Numbered from the stretch's first letter, positions 1-8,992 are shown. The stretch: DNA of 64,000 bases from Paraburkholderia phenazinium (GCF_900100735.1 NZ_FNCJ01000009.1:186001-250000); one strand, 5' to 3'. Notes: generated by a model from the letters alone, not told the origin. Program-made: numbers and translations.

Positions 1-583
1 CGATATCGAAGGTCATGCCGAGGACGTCCGCCCGTCCCTCGCGCTGCAATGCGTCGAACAGGCTGGCGAACTGGACCAGCAAACCGCCTTCGCGCAATTG
101 GCCGTTTTCGACCACGAGGCGCGCACGTACGCCCTGCAGGCAAGCGGCGATCCGGGCGCCATATGCGTGGGCCTGGCCGTTAGCAGAGAAAGAGAAATCG
201 TCGCGCGCGCGGTCCGCATTCACGGAGCTACCCGCTTCGCCCGTGCCAGCACCGAACCCGCCAAGCTGCAGCTTCACGAAGCGCGCGCCGAGCGCATCCG
301 CCTGCGCCGTGGCGAGCCGCAAGGCGGCTTCGTCGAGCGCACCGCTTGCCGTGTAGAGCGTCGCGGGCGTCGAGAACACCGGCCACATCCCGTGCGCGGC
401 GATCGTTTCGCCGAGCGCACGCAAGGCCGGCAAGCCAGCCTGCGCCTCGGCGGCAAACAGCTCGCAGCGCACCTCGAAGGCCGCCGCACCCGCGCGCGCC
501 GCGACTTCCGCCCAGACCGCGTGGCCGTCGCTCCGAATCGCATCGGCGCCGAAAGCGCTCGCGACAATCGCTACCTCGGACAT
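1..583 (-). CDS. KguE-like sugar phosphate isomerase/epimerase, partial (3' end outside window)
   Basis: The reverse-strand frame is open from an ATG at 583 to the window edge, giving 194 residues of a longer protein. It reads as a TIM-barrel of the xylose-isomerase-like/AP-endonuclease-2 family: an N-terminal strand (SEVAIVASAFGADAI), then FEVRCELF, WPVFST, ARFVKLQLGGF and RLVVEN, where the family metal-site glutamate lies, and MTFDI at the cut edge. The order is typical of sugar epimerases. A perfect LacI-type palindrome lies about 36 bp upstream and resembles the PtxS operator of Pseudomonas 2-ketogluconate (kgu) operons, so a KguE role in ketogluconate use is the best inference. Family call is secure; substrate is not. 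Other sugar or inositol epimerases remain possible. Confidence 0.6.
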   Translation of the reverse strand, partial: MSEVAIVASAFGADAIRSDGHAVWAEVAARAGAAAFEVRCELFAAEAQAGLPALRALGETIAAHGMWPVFSTPATLYTASGALDEAALRLATAQADALGARFVKLQLGGFGAGTGEAGSSVNADRARDDFSFSANGQAHAYGARIAACLQGVRARLVVENGQLREGGLLVQFASLFDALQREGRADVLGMTFDI

Positions 584-618
584 TTCGAAATTACCCTGCT
601 TTCTGTCGATTCTGCACA

Positions 619-636
619 AATGGAACCGGTTCCATT
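619..636. promoter_or_regulatory. LacI/PtxS-type operator palindrome
   Basis: An 18-bp perfect palindrome, AATGGAACCGGTTCCATT, sits just upstream of the KguE-like gene. Its core TGGAACCGGTTCCA (621-634) has the central CCGG and outer TG/CA of LacI-family operators and differs at two symmetric positions from the PtxS site TGAAACCGGTTTCA. On the minus strand it overlaps a possible -10 region, which would suit repression. The regulator gene is not in the window. Confidence 0.7.
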
Positions 637-784
637 AAATTGTTTAAAAAAAGCGCCAATGCGCTTCGATGGCCAGATAGTGCTCCTCGAGCGAACCTTA
701 GCGCCATAGTGGAAATCCCTAAAACACGCTCGCAGCCTGTGATGTGCATTTGGCACGCTCCGGCGAGGCCGGGCTCCAACAGAA

Positions 785-1711
785 TCAGGCCGCATCCTCA
801 GCGGTCAGCGTCAGAAACCGCTCGACCACCCGCGACGGTGCGCTGGCATGCGGGATCAGGATCGAGAAACGCCGTGTCAGCGGTTCGGGGCTGAGCGAGA
901 ACAGGCATAAGGCCCCACCCTCGTGCCGCATCGACATGGCCGACACGAAGCCGATCCCCATCCCCGCGCGCACGGCCTCCTTCACACCTTCGACGCCGGC
1001 AATCTCGAGGGCGACCCGCATCGACACCCCGGCGCGCGCGAACGCCCGCTCGACCATCTGCCGCACGCCCGAGCCGGCCTCGCGCAGCACCAGCGGGTGC
1101 GCACCGAGTGCTTCCAGTTCGATCCGGCCGGCCGGCGCGCCGACACCCGGAGCAGCGCCGCACCCAGCAGCCAAACCCTGCGCGAGCGGATGCGAGCGCG
1201 GCATGATCGCCACGATCTCGTCCTCCCGCCATGGATGCACGGCGGTATCCGGCGGCAGATCGGCCCCAACCGGCCCTTCGACCATCGCGATATCGAGCGA
1301 AGCCAGCGCCCCGACGATATCGGCGGTATTGCCGTCGACGGTATGCAGGCTCACCTCCGGATAGCGCCGATGAAACCCGGCAATCAGATACGGCAACAGG
1401 TAGCTAGCCGGCGTCGTGCTCGCGCCGACCCGCAGCGTGCCGCTTTCCAGTCCGCGCAGCGCATCGCGGTAGGCATGCGCCTGTCGCCAGGTGTCGCGCA
1501 GACGGCTGGCGTAGCTGGCGAGCTGTTCGCCCGCCGGGGTCAGCCGCACGCCGCGGCCGTCACGCTGGTAAAGCGCCTCGCCGAACTCGTCCTGCAACTG
1601 GCGCAACTGCCCCGACACCGCCGGCTGCGACAGATGCAAGGCAACCGCGGCCCGGCTGATGTTGCGATGCTCGGCGACCGCGGCGAAGGTTATAAGCTGG
1701 TCAGGGGTCAT
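785..1711 (-). CDS. LysR-family regulator, YeiE/CysB-like, divergent from yeiH
   Basis: This 308-residue LysR-type regulator has its winged HTH at residues 1-60 (LITFAAVAEHRNISRAAVAL, then LSQPAVSGQLRQLQ) and a periplasmic-binding-protein-like effector domain from about residue 90. The ATG at 1711 is preferred over an in-frame TTG at 1720 because LysR proteins normally start right at the HTH. It is transcribed away from a YeiH-family membrane protein gene, the same arrangement as E. coli yeiE-yeiH. It therefore probably controls that neighbour from the shared 115-bp region. The effector is unknown. Confidence 0.85.
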   Translation of the reverse strand: MTPDQLITFAAVAEHRNISRAAVALHLSQPAVSGQLRQLQDEFGEALYQRDGRGVRLTPAGEQLASYASRLRDTWRQAHAYRDALRGLESGTLRVGASTTPASYLLPYLIAGFHRRYPEVSLHTVDGNTADIVGALASLDIAMVEGPVGADLPPDTAVHPWREDEIVAIMPRSHPLAQGLAAGCGAAPGVGAPAGRIELEALGAHPLVLREAGSGVRQMVERAFARAGVSMRVALEIAGVEGVKEAVRAGMGIGFVSAMSMRHEGGALCLFSLSPEPLTRRFSILIPHASAPSRVVERFLTLTAEDAA

Positions 1712-1826
1712 GATGGACAAATATCGATCCAGCCGATAGTTTATGTCACAAATGACGATTTTTCATATCGATATATTCAAATTAGGATTAGCGCATCGAA
1801 TCAGAACCGCCTTCAAGGCGACCGCC
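1712..1826. promoter_or_regulatory. Divergent LysR/yeiH control region
   Basis: This 115-bp AT-richer gap separates two divergent genes. It contains the palindrome ATATCGATAT (1766-1775) and ATATCGATCC (1721-1730) nearer the LysR gene. A LysR autoregulatory site is expected here, but no unambiguous T-N11-A box can be assigned by eye. Confidence 0.4.
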
Positions 1827-2912
1827 ATGTCCACCGCCCAGCTTCACGCCGCTCACGGCCACCCCGTTTCCTCCACCCGAGGACAGCTCAACGGCATCCT
1901 GTTCGTCGCCCTGTTCGCCGCCGCCGTGACGCGCATCGCTGCGCTGCCGGCGATTGCCGGTCTCGGCCTTAGCCCGCTGATCGTCGGCATCGTCGCCGGC
2001 GCCCTCTATGGCAACGCGCTGCGCGACGGCATGCCCGCCAGTTGGGCGGCCGGCGTCAACTTTTCTGCACGCAAGCTGCTGCGCATCGCCGTGGCGTTCT
2101 TCGGCCTGCGCGTGAGCCTGCAGGAAATCGCCCAGGTCGGCTTGCCGGGCCTCGCGGAATCGGCGCTGGTGGTCGTCAGTACGCTCGCCATCGGCACCTG
2201 GGCCGGCATGAAACTAATGAAGCTCGACCGCGACACGGCGCTCCTGACTGCCGCCGGCAGTGCGATCTGCGGTGCGGCAGCGGTGCTCGCCTTCGAATCG
2301 ACGCTGCAATCGAAGCCGCACAAGAGCGCGATGGCGGTCGGCAGCGTGGTGCTGTTCGGCACCCTGTCGATGTTCCTTTATCCGATCCTGTTCAAGGCCG
2401 GTTGGCTGCATCTGGATACGATCGGCGCGGGCCTGTTTTTCGGCGGCACGATTCACGAAGTAGCGCAGGTGGTGGGCGCGGCCAGCAACGTCAGCCCGGA
2501 GGCCACCCACATTGCGACCATCGTCAAGATGACGCGGGTGATGCTGCTGGTGCCGGTGCTGCTCGTGATCGGCGTGTGGATCAACCGCCCGGCGCGCAAC
2601 GCGGCGGCAGGCGCCAAGTCGGCTGCCCAGCACGCCCCGCGCAAGCTGGCGATTCCCTGGTTCGCGCTCGGTTTCCTCGGCTTCGTGTTGGTGAATTCGC
2701 TGCACGTTCTGCCCGAAGCGGCCACCCAGACCTTGAACATGCTCGACACTTTCGCGCTGACCATGGCCATGACCGCGCTCGGTATGGAAACCCGCATTTC
2801 GCAGATCCGCGAAGCCGGTCCGCGCGCGCTGACTACCGGGCTGATCCTGTACGTGTGGCTGATCGGCGGAGGTCTGGGCATCACCTGGGCCGTGCAGCGC
2901 CTGCTTGGCTAA
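1827..2912 (+). CDS. yeiH: YeiH/UPF0324-family putative sulfate-exporter membrane protein
   Basis: The 361-residue protein is a hydrophobic multi-span inner-membrane protein with about 9-10 helices. Family features include LSPLIVGIVAGALYGN after the first helix, FSARKLLRIAVAFFGLRVSL, a glycine-rich AAGSAICGAAAVLA segment and FFGGTIHEVAQVVGAA. The reading frame extends upstream to 1743, but that stretch lies in the promoter region and is not typical of the family, so the ATG at 1827 is used. The family is annotated as putative sulfate exporters; the transported substrate is not well proven. Divergent LysR control is likely. A hairpin terminator follows at 2993. Confidence 0.85.
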   Translation: MSTAQLHAAHGHPVSSTRGQLNGILFVALFAAAVTRIAALPAIAGLGLSPLIVGIVAGALYGNALRDGMPASWAAGVNFSARKLLRIAVAFFGLRVSLQEIAQVGLPGLAESALVVVSTLAIGTWAGMKLMKLDRDTALLTAAGSAICGAAAVLAFESTLQSKPHKSAMAVGSVVLFGTLSMFLYPILFKAGWLHLDTIGAGLFFGGTIHEVAQVVGAASNVSPEATHIATIVKMTRVMLLVPVLLVIGVWINRPARNAAAGAKSAAQHAPRKLAIPWFALGFLGFVLVNSLHVLPEAATQTLNMLDTFALTMAMTALGMETRISQIREAGPRALTTGLILYVWLIGGGLGITWAVQRLLG

Positions 2913-2992
2913 TGAACCCGCTGAGCCAGCTTGAAGCACCAGGTGGACTCGCCAGATTGAAACGTGAGACCCGCCTGGCGCGCCTTGCCACG

Positions 2993-3015
2993 AACCCCGC
3001 CGCGTGCGGGGTTTT
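2993..3015 (+). terminator. Rho-independent terminator after yeiH
   Basis: The arms AACCCCGC (2993-3000) and GCGGGGTT (3006-3013) enclose a 5-nt loop, and the second arm runs into TTTT (3012-3015). It lies 80 bp after the yeiH stop and before the GST gene. Confidence 0.8.
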
Positions 3016-3122
3016 GCGCATCTGTGCGCACAATGCAGCGCGCCCAGGCGGCATACTGGCCGTGCGCGCGATATCGTTCGACGGGCGCGCGCCATCTGAA
3101 CCAGCCGAATGAGGATCAATCG

Positions 3123-3860
3123 ATGAGCTTTGAACTCTACTATTGGGACGGTTTGCAGGGTCGCGGTGAATTCGTGCGGCTCGCGCTGGAGGAAGCGCGC
3201 GCTGACTACGTCGAAGTCGCGCGCGGCGACGAAGCCCTGGGCCTGGGCACGGCCTCGATGCTGGCCGTGCTGGGCAGCAGGAGCGAGGCCTGCCCGCCAT
3301 TCGCGCCACCCTTTCTGCGCGACGGCGAGCTGTTGATCTCGCAGACCGCCAACATCCTCTTCTACCTCGGCCCGAAGCTGGGCCTCGCGCCCGCCGACGA
3401 GGGCCTGCGCTATGTGGCGAACGGCCTGCAACTGACGATCGCCGACGCCGTCACCGAAGTTCACGACACCCATCATCCGCTCGCGAGCGGCCTCTACTAC
3501 GAGGACCAGAAGGATGCGGCCAGGCTGCGCGCGCATGATTTCATCGACCACCGGCTGCCGAAATTCATGCGCTACTTCGAGCGCGTGCTGCAGCAGAATC
3601 CGGCGGGCGACGCGTATCTGATCGGCGCCACGCTAACCTACGTCGATCTCTCGATGTTCCAGTTGATCGACGGTCTGCATTACGCCTTTCCCAAGGCGAC
3701 CAGGCGTTTCGGCGAGCACTACCCGTGCCTCGCCGCGCTGCACGATGCGGTCGCCGCGCGCCCGAACATCGCGGCCTATCTGGCTTCGGAGCGGCGTCTC
3801 GCTTACAACGAGTCAGGCATCTTCCGACACTACCCGGAACTCGACAAGGCCGCCCGGTGA
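3123..3860 (+). CDS. Glutathione S-transferase family protein
   Basis: The 245-residue soluble protein has a thioredoxin-fold N-domain beginning FELYYWDGLQGRGEFVRLAL, where the first Tyr pair is in the usual catalytic Tyr position of sigma/mu-like GSTs. A glutathione-binding loop LLISQTANILFYLG follows near residue 74, then an all-helical C-domain (about 90-230). The frame is open upstream to 2964, but GAGG before the ATG at 3123 and the family N-terminus fix this start. It probably conjugates or reduces electrophiles with glutathione in the cytoplasm; the substrate cannot be read. It stands alone after a terminator. Confidence 0.85.
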   Translation: MSFELYYWDGLQGRGEFVRLALEEARADYVEVARGDEALGLGTASMLAVLGSRSEACPPFAPPFLRDGELLISQTANILFYLGPKLGLAPADEGLRYVANGLQLTIADAVTEVHDTHHPLASGLYYEDQKDAARLRAHDFIDHRLPKFMRYFERVLQQNPAGDAYLIGATLTYVDLSMFQLIDGLHYAFPKATRRFGEHYPCLAALHDAVAARPNIAAYLASERRLAYNESGIFRHYPELDKAAR

Positions 3861-4014
3861 CCATCCTGACGGCTCTGACGGTTGATCGCAGCCGGCGCGG
3901 CAAGCGAGTGTTGCGCCAGTCCAAAACCTCTCTGTCGGGCGGCTCCCACGCACGCCGCGCAATGCTATTCTTGCGCGCGGTTTCTCCCCACTCATCACCT
4001 GGCCTGCTGCCGTC

Positions 4015-5748
4015 GTGCTTTCATTCCTGCTGAAGCTGCGCACCCGCGCGCAAGAGATGTTCCGGCTCTCGGACGCCCACACGATGCTGGTCTGGTCGGT
4101 GGTGGTGGGCGTCGCGGGCGCGTTTGCGACCATCGCCTTTCGCGAGGCCATCGCACTGCTGCAACTGGGCTTTGTCGGCCGCTCGGGCAGTTTCGTGGAG
4201 ATGGCGCGCAGCCTGCCGTGGGCCGTACGCATCTGCCTGCCCGCTGCGGGCGGCCTGATTGCCGGCTTCCTGCTGCTGGTCGCGCGGCGCCATGCAGACA
4301 AGAACAGCCATACCGACTACATGGAAGCCGTGGCGATCGGCGACGGCGTGGTGCCGGTGCGGCTGAGCTTCTGGCGCAGCGTGTCGTCGCTGTTCACCAT
4401 CTCGAGCGGCGGCTCGATCGGCCGCGAAGGGCCGATGGTGCAACTGGCCGCGCTCGCGGCCTCGCTGATCGGCCGCTGGGTGCATCTGGACCCGGCGCGG
4501 CTGCGTCTCCTGGTGGCCTGCGGCGCGGCTGCCGGTATTACCGCTGCATATAGCGCGCCGATTGCGGGCGCCTTCTTCGTCACCGAGATCGTGCTCGGCT
4601 CGATTGCCATGGAGAGCTTCGGCCCCGTGGTGGTCGCCGCGGTGGTCGCCAACATCACGATGCGCGAGTTCACGAGCTACCGCCCGCCTTATGAAATGCC
4701 GGCATTTCCGCCGGTGGCAGGCCTCGAAGTGCTGCTGTTCGTCGCGCTCGGCCTGCTGTGCGGCGCAGCGGCGCCGCAGTTCCTGCGCATGCTCGACCTG
4801 TCGAAGGCCGGTTTTCGCAAGCTGCCCTTGCCGCTGCCGGTGCGGCTCGCGCTGGGCGGCCTGGTCGTGGGCATCCTGTCGGTGTGGTCGCCCGAGGTGT
4901 GGGGCAATGGCTATAGCGTCGTCAATTCGATTCTCCATTCGCCGTGGACCTGGGGCGCGCTCGTCTTCGTGCTGGTGTTCAAGCTGGTCGCGACCGCCGC
5001 CACCGCCGGCTCGGGCGCGGTGGGCGGGATTTTCACGCCGACGCTGTTCGTCGGCGCGGTGGTCGGTTCGCTGTTCGGCCAGGGCATGCATGCACTGTGG
5101 CCGCATGCGACTTCGGCGCCCTACGCGTACGCCATGGTCGGCATGGGCGCGTTCCTCGCCGGCGCCACCCAGGCGCCGCTGATGGCGATCCTGATGATCT
5201 TCGAGATGACGCTCAGCTATCAGGTCGTGCTGCCGCTGATGCTGTCGTGCGTGGTCGCGTATTTCGCGGCGCGCGCCATCGGCAAGACGTCCATGTACGA
5301 GATCACGCTGCACCGCAACCGCGAGGAACAGGAACGCGTGCGCCTGCGCGCCACCCAGATGCGCGAGCTGATCCGCCCGGCCGAGACGGTGGTAACGCCA
5401 GGCGCCACAGTGCAGGACATGACGCGGGTGTTCCTCGAATACCCGGTGAAGTATCTCTATGTCGCCGACGAGCACGGCTCCTTCCTCGGCGTGGTCGCGC
5501 TGAAAGACATCACCTCCGACCTGCTGGAAAAGCGCGACACCGCGACGAAGAGCGCCGCCGACTACTTGCAGTCGCACTTCGACGTGCTGACGCCCGACAT
5601 GCCGCTTGGCGTCGCGCTGCAGCACTTCATGGCGTTCCAGGGCGAGCGGTTGCCGGTGATCGAAAGTCTCGCGGATCCGAAACTGGCCGGGGTCGTCTAT
5701 AAGACTTCGCTGCTCGATGCCTATTTCCGGATGAATCCGACCCGCTGA
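4015..5748 (+). CDS. CLC-family chloride transporter/channel with C-terminal CBS pair
   Basis: The 577-residue protein starts at GTG 4015. The CLC core fills residues 20-430: the anion-site stretch SSGGSIGREGPMVQ with the gating glutamate at 138, APIAGAFFVTEIVLG at 181-195, and GSGAVGGIFTPTLF near 333-345. A tandem CBS pair, usually an adenine-nucleotide sensor, occupies about 445-577. The position equivalent to the internal proton glutamate E203 of E. coli ClcA appears to be Ile192 (FFVTEIV against FIIEEM), so antiport coupling may differ. No fluoride-riboswitch sequence was seen in the 154-bp leader, and the CLC-F signature is absent. Confidence 0.92.
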   Translation: MLSFLLKLRTRAQEMFRLSDAHTMLVWSVVVGVAGAFATIAFREAIALLQLGFVGRSGSFVEMARSLPWAVRICLPAAGGLIAGFLLLVARRHADKNSHTDYMEAVAIGDGVVPVRLSFWRSVSSLFTISSGGSIGREGPMVQLAALAASLIGRWVHLDPARLRLLVACGAAAGITAAYSAPIAGAFFVTEIVLGSIAMESFGPVVVAAVVANITMREFTSYRPPYEMPAFPPVAGLEVLLFVALGLLCGAAAPQFLRMLDLSKAGFRKLPLPLPVRLALGGLVVGILSVWSPEVWGNGYSVVNSILHSPWTWGALVFVLVFKLVATAATAGSGAVGGIFTPTLFVGAVVGSLFGQGMHALWPHATSAPYAYAMVGMGAFLAGATQAPLMAILMIFEMTLSYQVVLPLMLSCVVAYFAARAIGKTSMYEITLHRNREEQERVRLRATQMRELIRPAETVVTPGATVQDMTRVFLEYPVKYLYVADEHGSFLGVVALKDITSDLLEKRDTATKSAADYLQSHFDVLTPDMPLGVALQHFMAFQGERLPVIESLADPKLAGVVYKTSLLDAYFRMNPTR

Positions 5749-5883
5749 GCGAGTCTGCCGCCGCGATTGCGCCAAGGTTGCCCCACGGTTGCCGCCTGGC
5801 GCCGTGGCAAAGCCCGGCATCCGCCCTACAATAAAACGAGCAGCACGCCGCCTTGCGCGGCGCGGCTTCGGCCCGGAGCAAAG

Positions 5884-7221
5884 ATGAGCGATCCATCCAT
5901 CGATGCGGTGCGCCGCGATCAGGCGGGCTGGATTTTCTTGCATATCGAGGGCGAGCCGTACGACCGTGGCGAACAGCACGGCCAGTTGCTCGCCGCGGAA
6001 ATCCAGAACGCGATCCGCACCGCCCGCTATCTCGCGAAATGGGACACCGGCGAGGATTTCGACACCTTCGTCACCGCTGCCGCAGCCCAGTTCGCGCCCC
6101 GGCTCGACACCGAATTCGCCGACGAAATCCAGGGTATCGCCGACGGCGCGAAGCTGCCGTTTGCCGAGGTGCTCGCGTGGAACGGTTACATGGATCTGCT
6201 GCAAAGCTGGTGGCCGAGCCACGTGGCGGCGCAGCAACCGCGCCTGGGTATCAAGCCGTGGCGCGGCCGGCGCGGCCACCACTGCAGTGCCTTTATCGCC
6301 ACCGGCAAGGCCACCCGCGACGGCCGCATCGTGATGGCGCACAACTCATGGGACCGCTACGCAGCGGGCGACGCGTTCAACGTGATCTTCGACATCGTGC
6401 CCGAAGCCGGCCACCGCATCCTGATGCAAGGACTGCCTGGCTGCATTTCGAGCCTCACCGATTTCTGGATCAGCGCCGCCGGCCTGATGGTGACCGAAAC
6501 CACCATCTCCAACTTCGCCGGCTACAACCCTGCCGGCGCGCCGGAGTTCTACCGCTCGCGGCGCGCTACGCAGTACGCGAACAGTATCGGCGAATGGTGT
6601 GAGATGTTCGCGATCGCCAACAACGGCGGCTATGCGAATAGCTGGCTGCTCGGCGATGTGAAAACCGGCGAGATCGCCCGCTATGAACTTGGCCTGCACT
6701 ACTCCGGCTTCGAGAGCACCAAAGACGGTTTCTACAGCGGCTACAACACCGCGACCGATCTGAAGATCCGCAATCAGGAGTGCGTCGGCGAAGGCGAAGA
6801 CTATACGGACGTGCGCAAGAACGGCGCGCGGCGGCTGCGCTTCATGCAGCTTGCGGAACTGCATCACGGCAAGATCGACGTCGAACTGGCGCGGCAGATG
6901 ATTGCCGACCATCACGACGTCTATCTGGACCGCCACGACAACCCCTGTTCGCGCACCATCTGCGGCCACCTGGAACTGGACGACGCGCGTTTCGGCGGCT
7001 CGGATCAGGGGCCGTTCAATCCATGGGGCGCCAATGATGGCAAAGTAGTGGACAGCGAGATGGCGCGCGAGATGGCCTTCGACGCACGCTGGGGCCATCC
7101 GTGCGGCCGGCCGTTCGACGCGCAAGCCTTCATGAAGCGCCACCCGCAATGGAACTGGCTCAACGGCTATATGCAGGATCGCCCGTCGTGGCCATGGACG
7201 CGCTTTGAGGTCCTGCGTTAG
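5884..7221 (+). CDS. C45-family autoproteolytic acyltransferase/phospholipase B-like hydrolase
   Basis: The 445-residue protein resembles acyl-CoA:6-APA acyltransferase (peptidase C45) and phospholipase-B-like Ntn hydrolases. The key block HHCSAFIATGKATRDGRIVMAH places the presumed nucleophile Cys134 at the start of the Ntn fold, where these enzymes cleave their own chain. SWDRYAAGD and the glycine-rich GLPGCISSLTDFW follow. The start is the ATG at 5884, preceded by GGAG; the longer open frame from 5767 lacks family sequence. There is no obvious signal peptide. The substrate is unknown; N-acyl amides or peptidoglycan-like amides are possible. Confidence 0.8.
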   Translation: MSDPSIDAVRRDQAGWIFLHIEGEPYDRGEQHGQLLAAEIQNAIRTARYLAKWDTGEDFDTFVTAAAAQFAPRLDTEFADEIQGIADGAKLPFAEVLAWNGYMDLLQSWWPSHVAAQQPRLGIKPWRGRRGHHCSAFIATGKATRDGRIVMAHNSWDRYAAGDAFNVIFDIVPEAGHRILMQGLPGCISSLTDFWISAAGLMVTETTISNFAGYNPAGAPEFYRSRRATQYANSIGEWCEMFAIANNGGYANSWLLGDVKTGEIARYELGLHYSGFESTKDGFYSGYNTATDLKIRNQECVGEGEDYTDVRKNGARRLRFMQLAELHHGKIDVELARQMIADHHDVYLDRHDNPCSRTICGHLELDDARFGGSDQGPFNPWGANDGKVVDSEMAREMAFDARWGHPCGRPFDAQAFMKRHPQWNWLNGYMQDRPSWPWTRFEVLR

Positions 7222-7484
7222 ACCCTCGCACCGGCATTCCCAACGCAAGCCCGGTTTTTCTGCGATGATTCATGTAGACGGCATCAGCCCTCGCGGTCTT
7301 GCTACGCTTTGTGTTTGTTTCTGTGGCACTTTTTTGCGGTACCTGGAAGATTTGCCGTCTAAGATGGAAGAAGTGCGGCGCGTCGCGAACGTTGCTGCAC
7401 GAGGCGCGCGCCTCCCCTGCGGCCGCAGGAATGGCACAGCGCTTGCTGCAGTCTCTGCGCTGCATGAGGAAAGGAGGTCGGGCG

Positions 7485-7736
7485 ATGAAAACCTCGACAC
7501 TGATGGTGATGGTCACGCTGTCGGCTTCGTGCTTCGCAGCGCCGGTTCACACTGCGCTCGACAGCACCGTCAATAGCGCGGCGGAACGCGCCAACGCAGC
7601 ACCGGTGGCGCCGGCTGCCCCCGATGTCGCCGTCACGGGCGGGAACCGGCCGCAGCAATGGGAACATATCGCGCTGCCGAAGTCGCGCCATCTGGAGCGC
7701 GGCCTGAACGCGCAGGACGAACATCTGCAGACCTGA
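7485..7736 (+). CDS. Small exported hypothetical protein
   Basis: This 83-residue protein follows a strong AAGGAGGT site 6 nt before the ATG at 7485. It has a clear Sec signal peptide (MKTSTLMVMVTLSASCFAAP, cleavage near residue 19-21) and a short Ala/Pro-rich mature part ending in a charged tail (PKSRHLERGLNAQDEHLQT). No family was recognised. The 263 bp before it contain no convincing gene. It probably encodes a small periplasmic or surface protein. Confidence 0.65.
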   Translation: MKTSTLMVMVTLSASCFAAPVHTALDSTVNSAAERANAAPVAPAAPDVAVTGGNRPQQWEHIALPKSRHLERGLNAQDEHLQT

Positions 7737-7854
7737 GCGCCGCTTCGTTACGGCGTCGCTCGCAGTTCGACGATGCCGTATCCCGCCCTCTGTCGTGCGT
7801 AAGACCGCGCGCCACGCAGCCGCATAATCGTCACACCAATCAAGGAGCGCGTGC

Positions 7855-8085
7855 ATGGCCAACCCGGCAATTCCTGGCGAATCGATGGATCTGCAGATCA
7901 GCGACGTGTTGCGCGAAGTCGCCTATCCGATCAACAAAGACGGCCTCGTCGATGTCGCGCGCGAAGCTGGCGTGAGCAATGAAGTGCTGGCGATGCTCGA
8001 CGGCTTGCCCGAGCAGGACTATGCCGACATCGACGCCGTGACCCGGCTGCTTGGCAGCAACTACGGCCCGGGACTCGGCGCCTGA
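7855..8085 (+). CDS. DUF2795 domain protein
   Basis: The 76-residue protein matches the DUF2795 pattern: a helix ending LREVAYPINKDGLVDVAREAGVS and then VLAMLDGLPEQDYADIDAV. The domain is common in small actinobacterial and proteobacterial proteins of unknown function. AAGGAG precedes the ATG at 7855 by 7 nt. Only 16 bp separate it from the AraC-type regulator downstream, so the two may be co-transcribed. Confidence 0.7.
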   Translation: MANPAIPGESMDLQISDVLREVAYPINKDGLVDVAREAGVSNEVLAMLDGLPEQDYADIDAVTRLLGSNYGPGLGA

Positions 8086-8101
8086 ACCCGTCAATCGAAC
8101 C

Positions 8102-8992
8102 ATGAGCGTGATCTTGAAGGCGCACCGCGGCGCCGGCGCAGCCGTGGACTGGATTGATCGTGCGCCGCAGGCGGGCGGCATCGAGCGCATCGAAGCGTTC
8201 TTTCATCACACCGCCTACGACCTGCACCGCCACGATACCTATGCCATCGGCCGCACGCTCTCCGGCGTGCAGAGCTTCCATTACCGCCGCAGCCTGCGCA
8301 ACAGCGTACCCGGCACCACCATGGTGCTGCATCCCGACGAAGCGCACGACGGTCAGGCCGGCACCGACGAGGGCTTTCGCTACCGCATGGTCTATGTCGA
8401 ACCGGCGCTGTTTCAGCAGGCGCTGGGCGGCAAGGCGCTGCCCTTCGTCGAAGGTGGAATTTCGCACGACCCGCGGCTGTTCGCGGCCACCGAGGGGCTG
8501 CTGCAGGCAATCGATTGTGCGCTCGATCCGCTCGAACAGGACGACGCGATTTTCGAACTGGCGATGGCGCTCGACGCCGTCGCCGGCGCGGCGCCGCAAG
8601 CGGGCAAGCGGCGCGCCGACTATCAGGCGGCGGAACGGGCGCGCCAATACATACACGATTCACTCGACCACGCGGTGACGCTGGATGACCTGGCAATGGC
8701 GAGCGGCCGCGACAAATGGAGCCTGTCGCGCGACTTCCGGACGCTGTTCGGCACCAGTCCGCACCGCTATCTGACCATGCGGCGGCTCGACCTGGTGCGC
8801 CGGCTCGCTACCGAGGGCCGGCCGCTGGCCGACGCTGCGGCCGCCGCCGGCTTCACCGATCAAAGCCATATGACGCGGCACTTCACCAAGGCTTGGGGCA
8901 TCTCGCCGTCGCGCTGGTTGAAAATGCTGAACCTCGCGACGAATGCCGGGCCTGCTTCAGGCCCACGCTCGGGTTTCATCGCGAGCCGCTAG
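8102..8992 (+). CDS. AraC-family transcriptional regulator
   Basis: The 296-residue protein has an N-terminal AraC cupin-like sensor domain (HHTAYDLHRHDTYAIGRTLS) and a C-terminal two-HTH DNA-binding domain from about residue 190 (HAVTLDDLAMASGRDKWSLSRDFR, then GTSPHRYLTMRRLDLVRRL and the second HTH ending WGISPSRWL). The ATG at 8102 gives the family length; an upstream in-frame start at 8051 overlaps the DUF2795 gene. It precedes a small cupin protein by 141 bp and may control it. The ligand is unknown. Confidence 0.88.
   Translation: MSVILKAHRGAGAAVDWIDRAPQAGGIERIEAFFHHTAYDLHRHDTYAIGRTLSGVQSFHYRRSLRNSVPGTTMVLHPDEAHDGQAGTDEGFRYRMVYVEPALFQQALGGKALPFVEGGISHDPRLFAATEGLLQAIDCALDPLEQDDAIFELAMALDAVAGAAPQAGKRRADYQAAERARQYIHDSLDHAVTLDDLAMASGRDKWSLSRDFRTLFGTSPHRYLTMRRLDLVRRLATEGRPLADAAAAAGFTDQSHMTRHFTKAWGISPSRWLKMLNLATNAGPASGPRSGFIASR

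Noticed and set aside
3861..4014. Fluoride riboswitch before the CLC gene
   Set aside because: The conserved GGNGAUGG...CGCC pseudoknot core is absent and the protein is not of the CLC-F type.
4021..6342. 773-codon frame antisense to the CLC and C45 genes
   Set aside because: It crosses two unrelated recognised genes and their spacer and has shadow composition with no domain.
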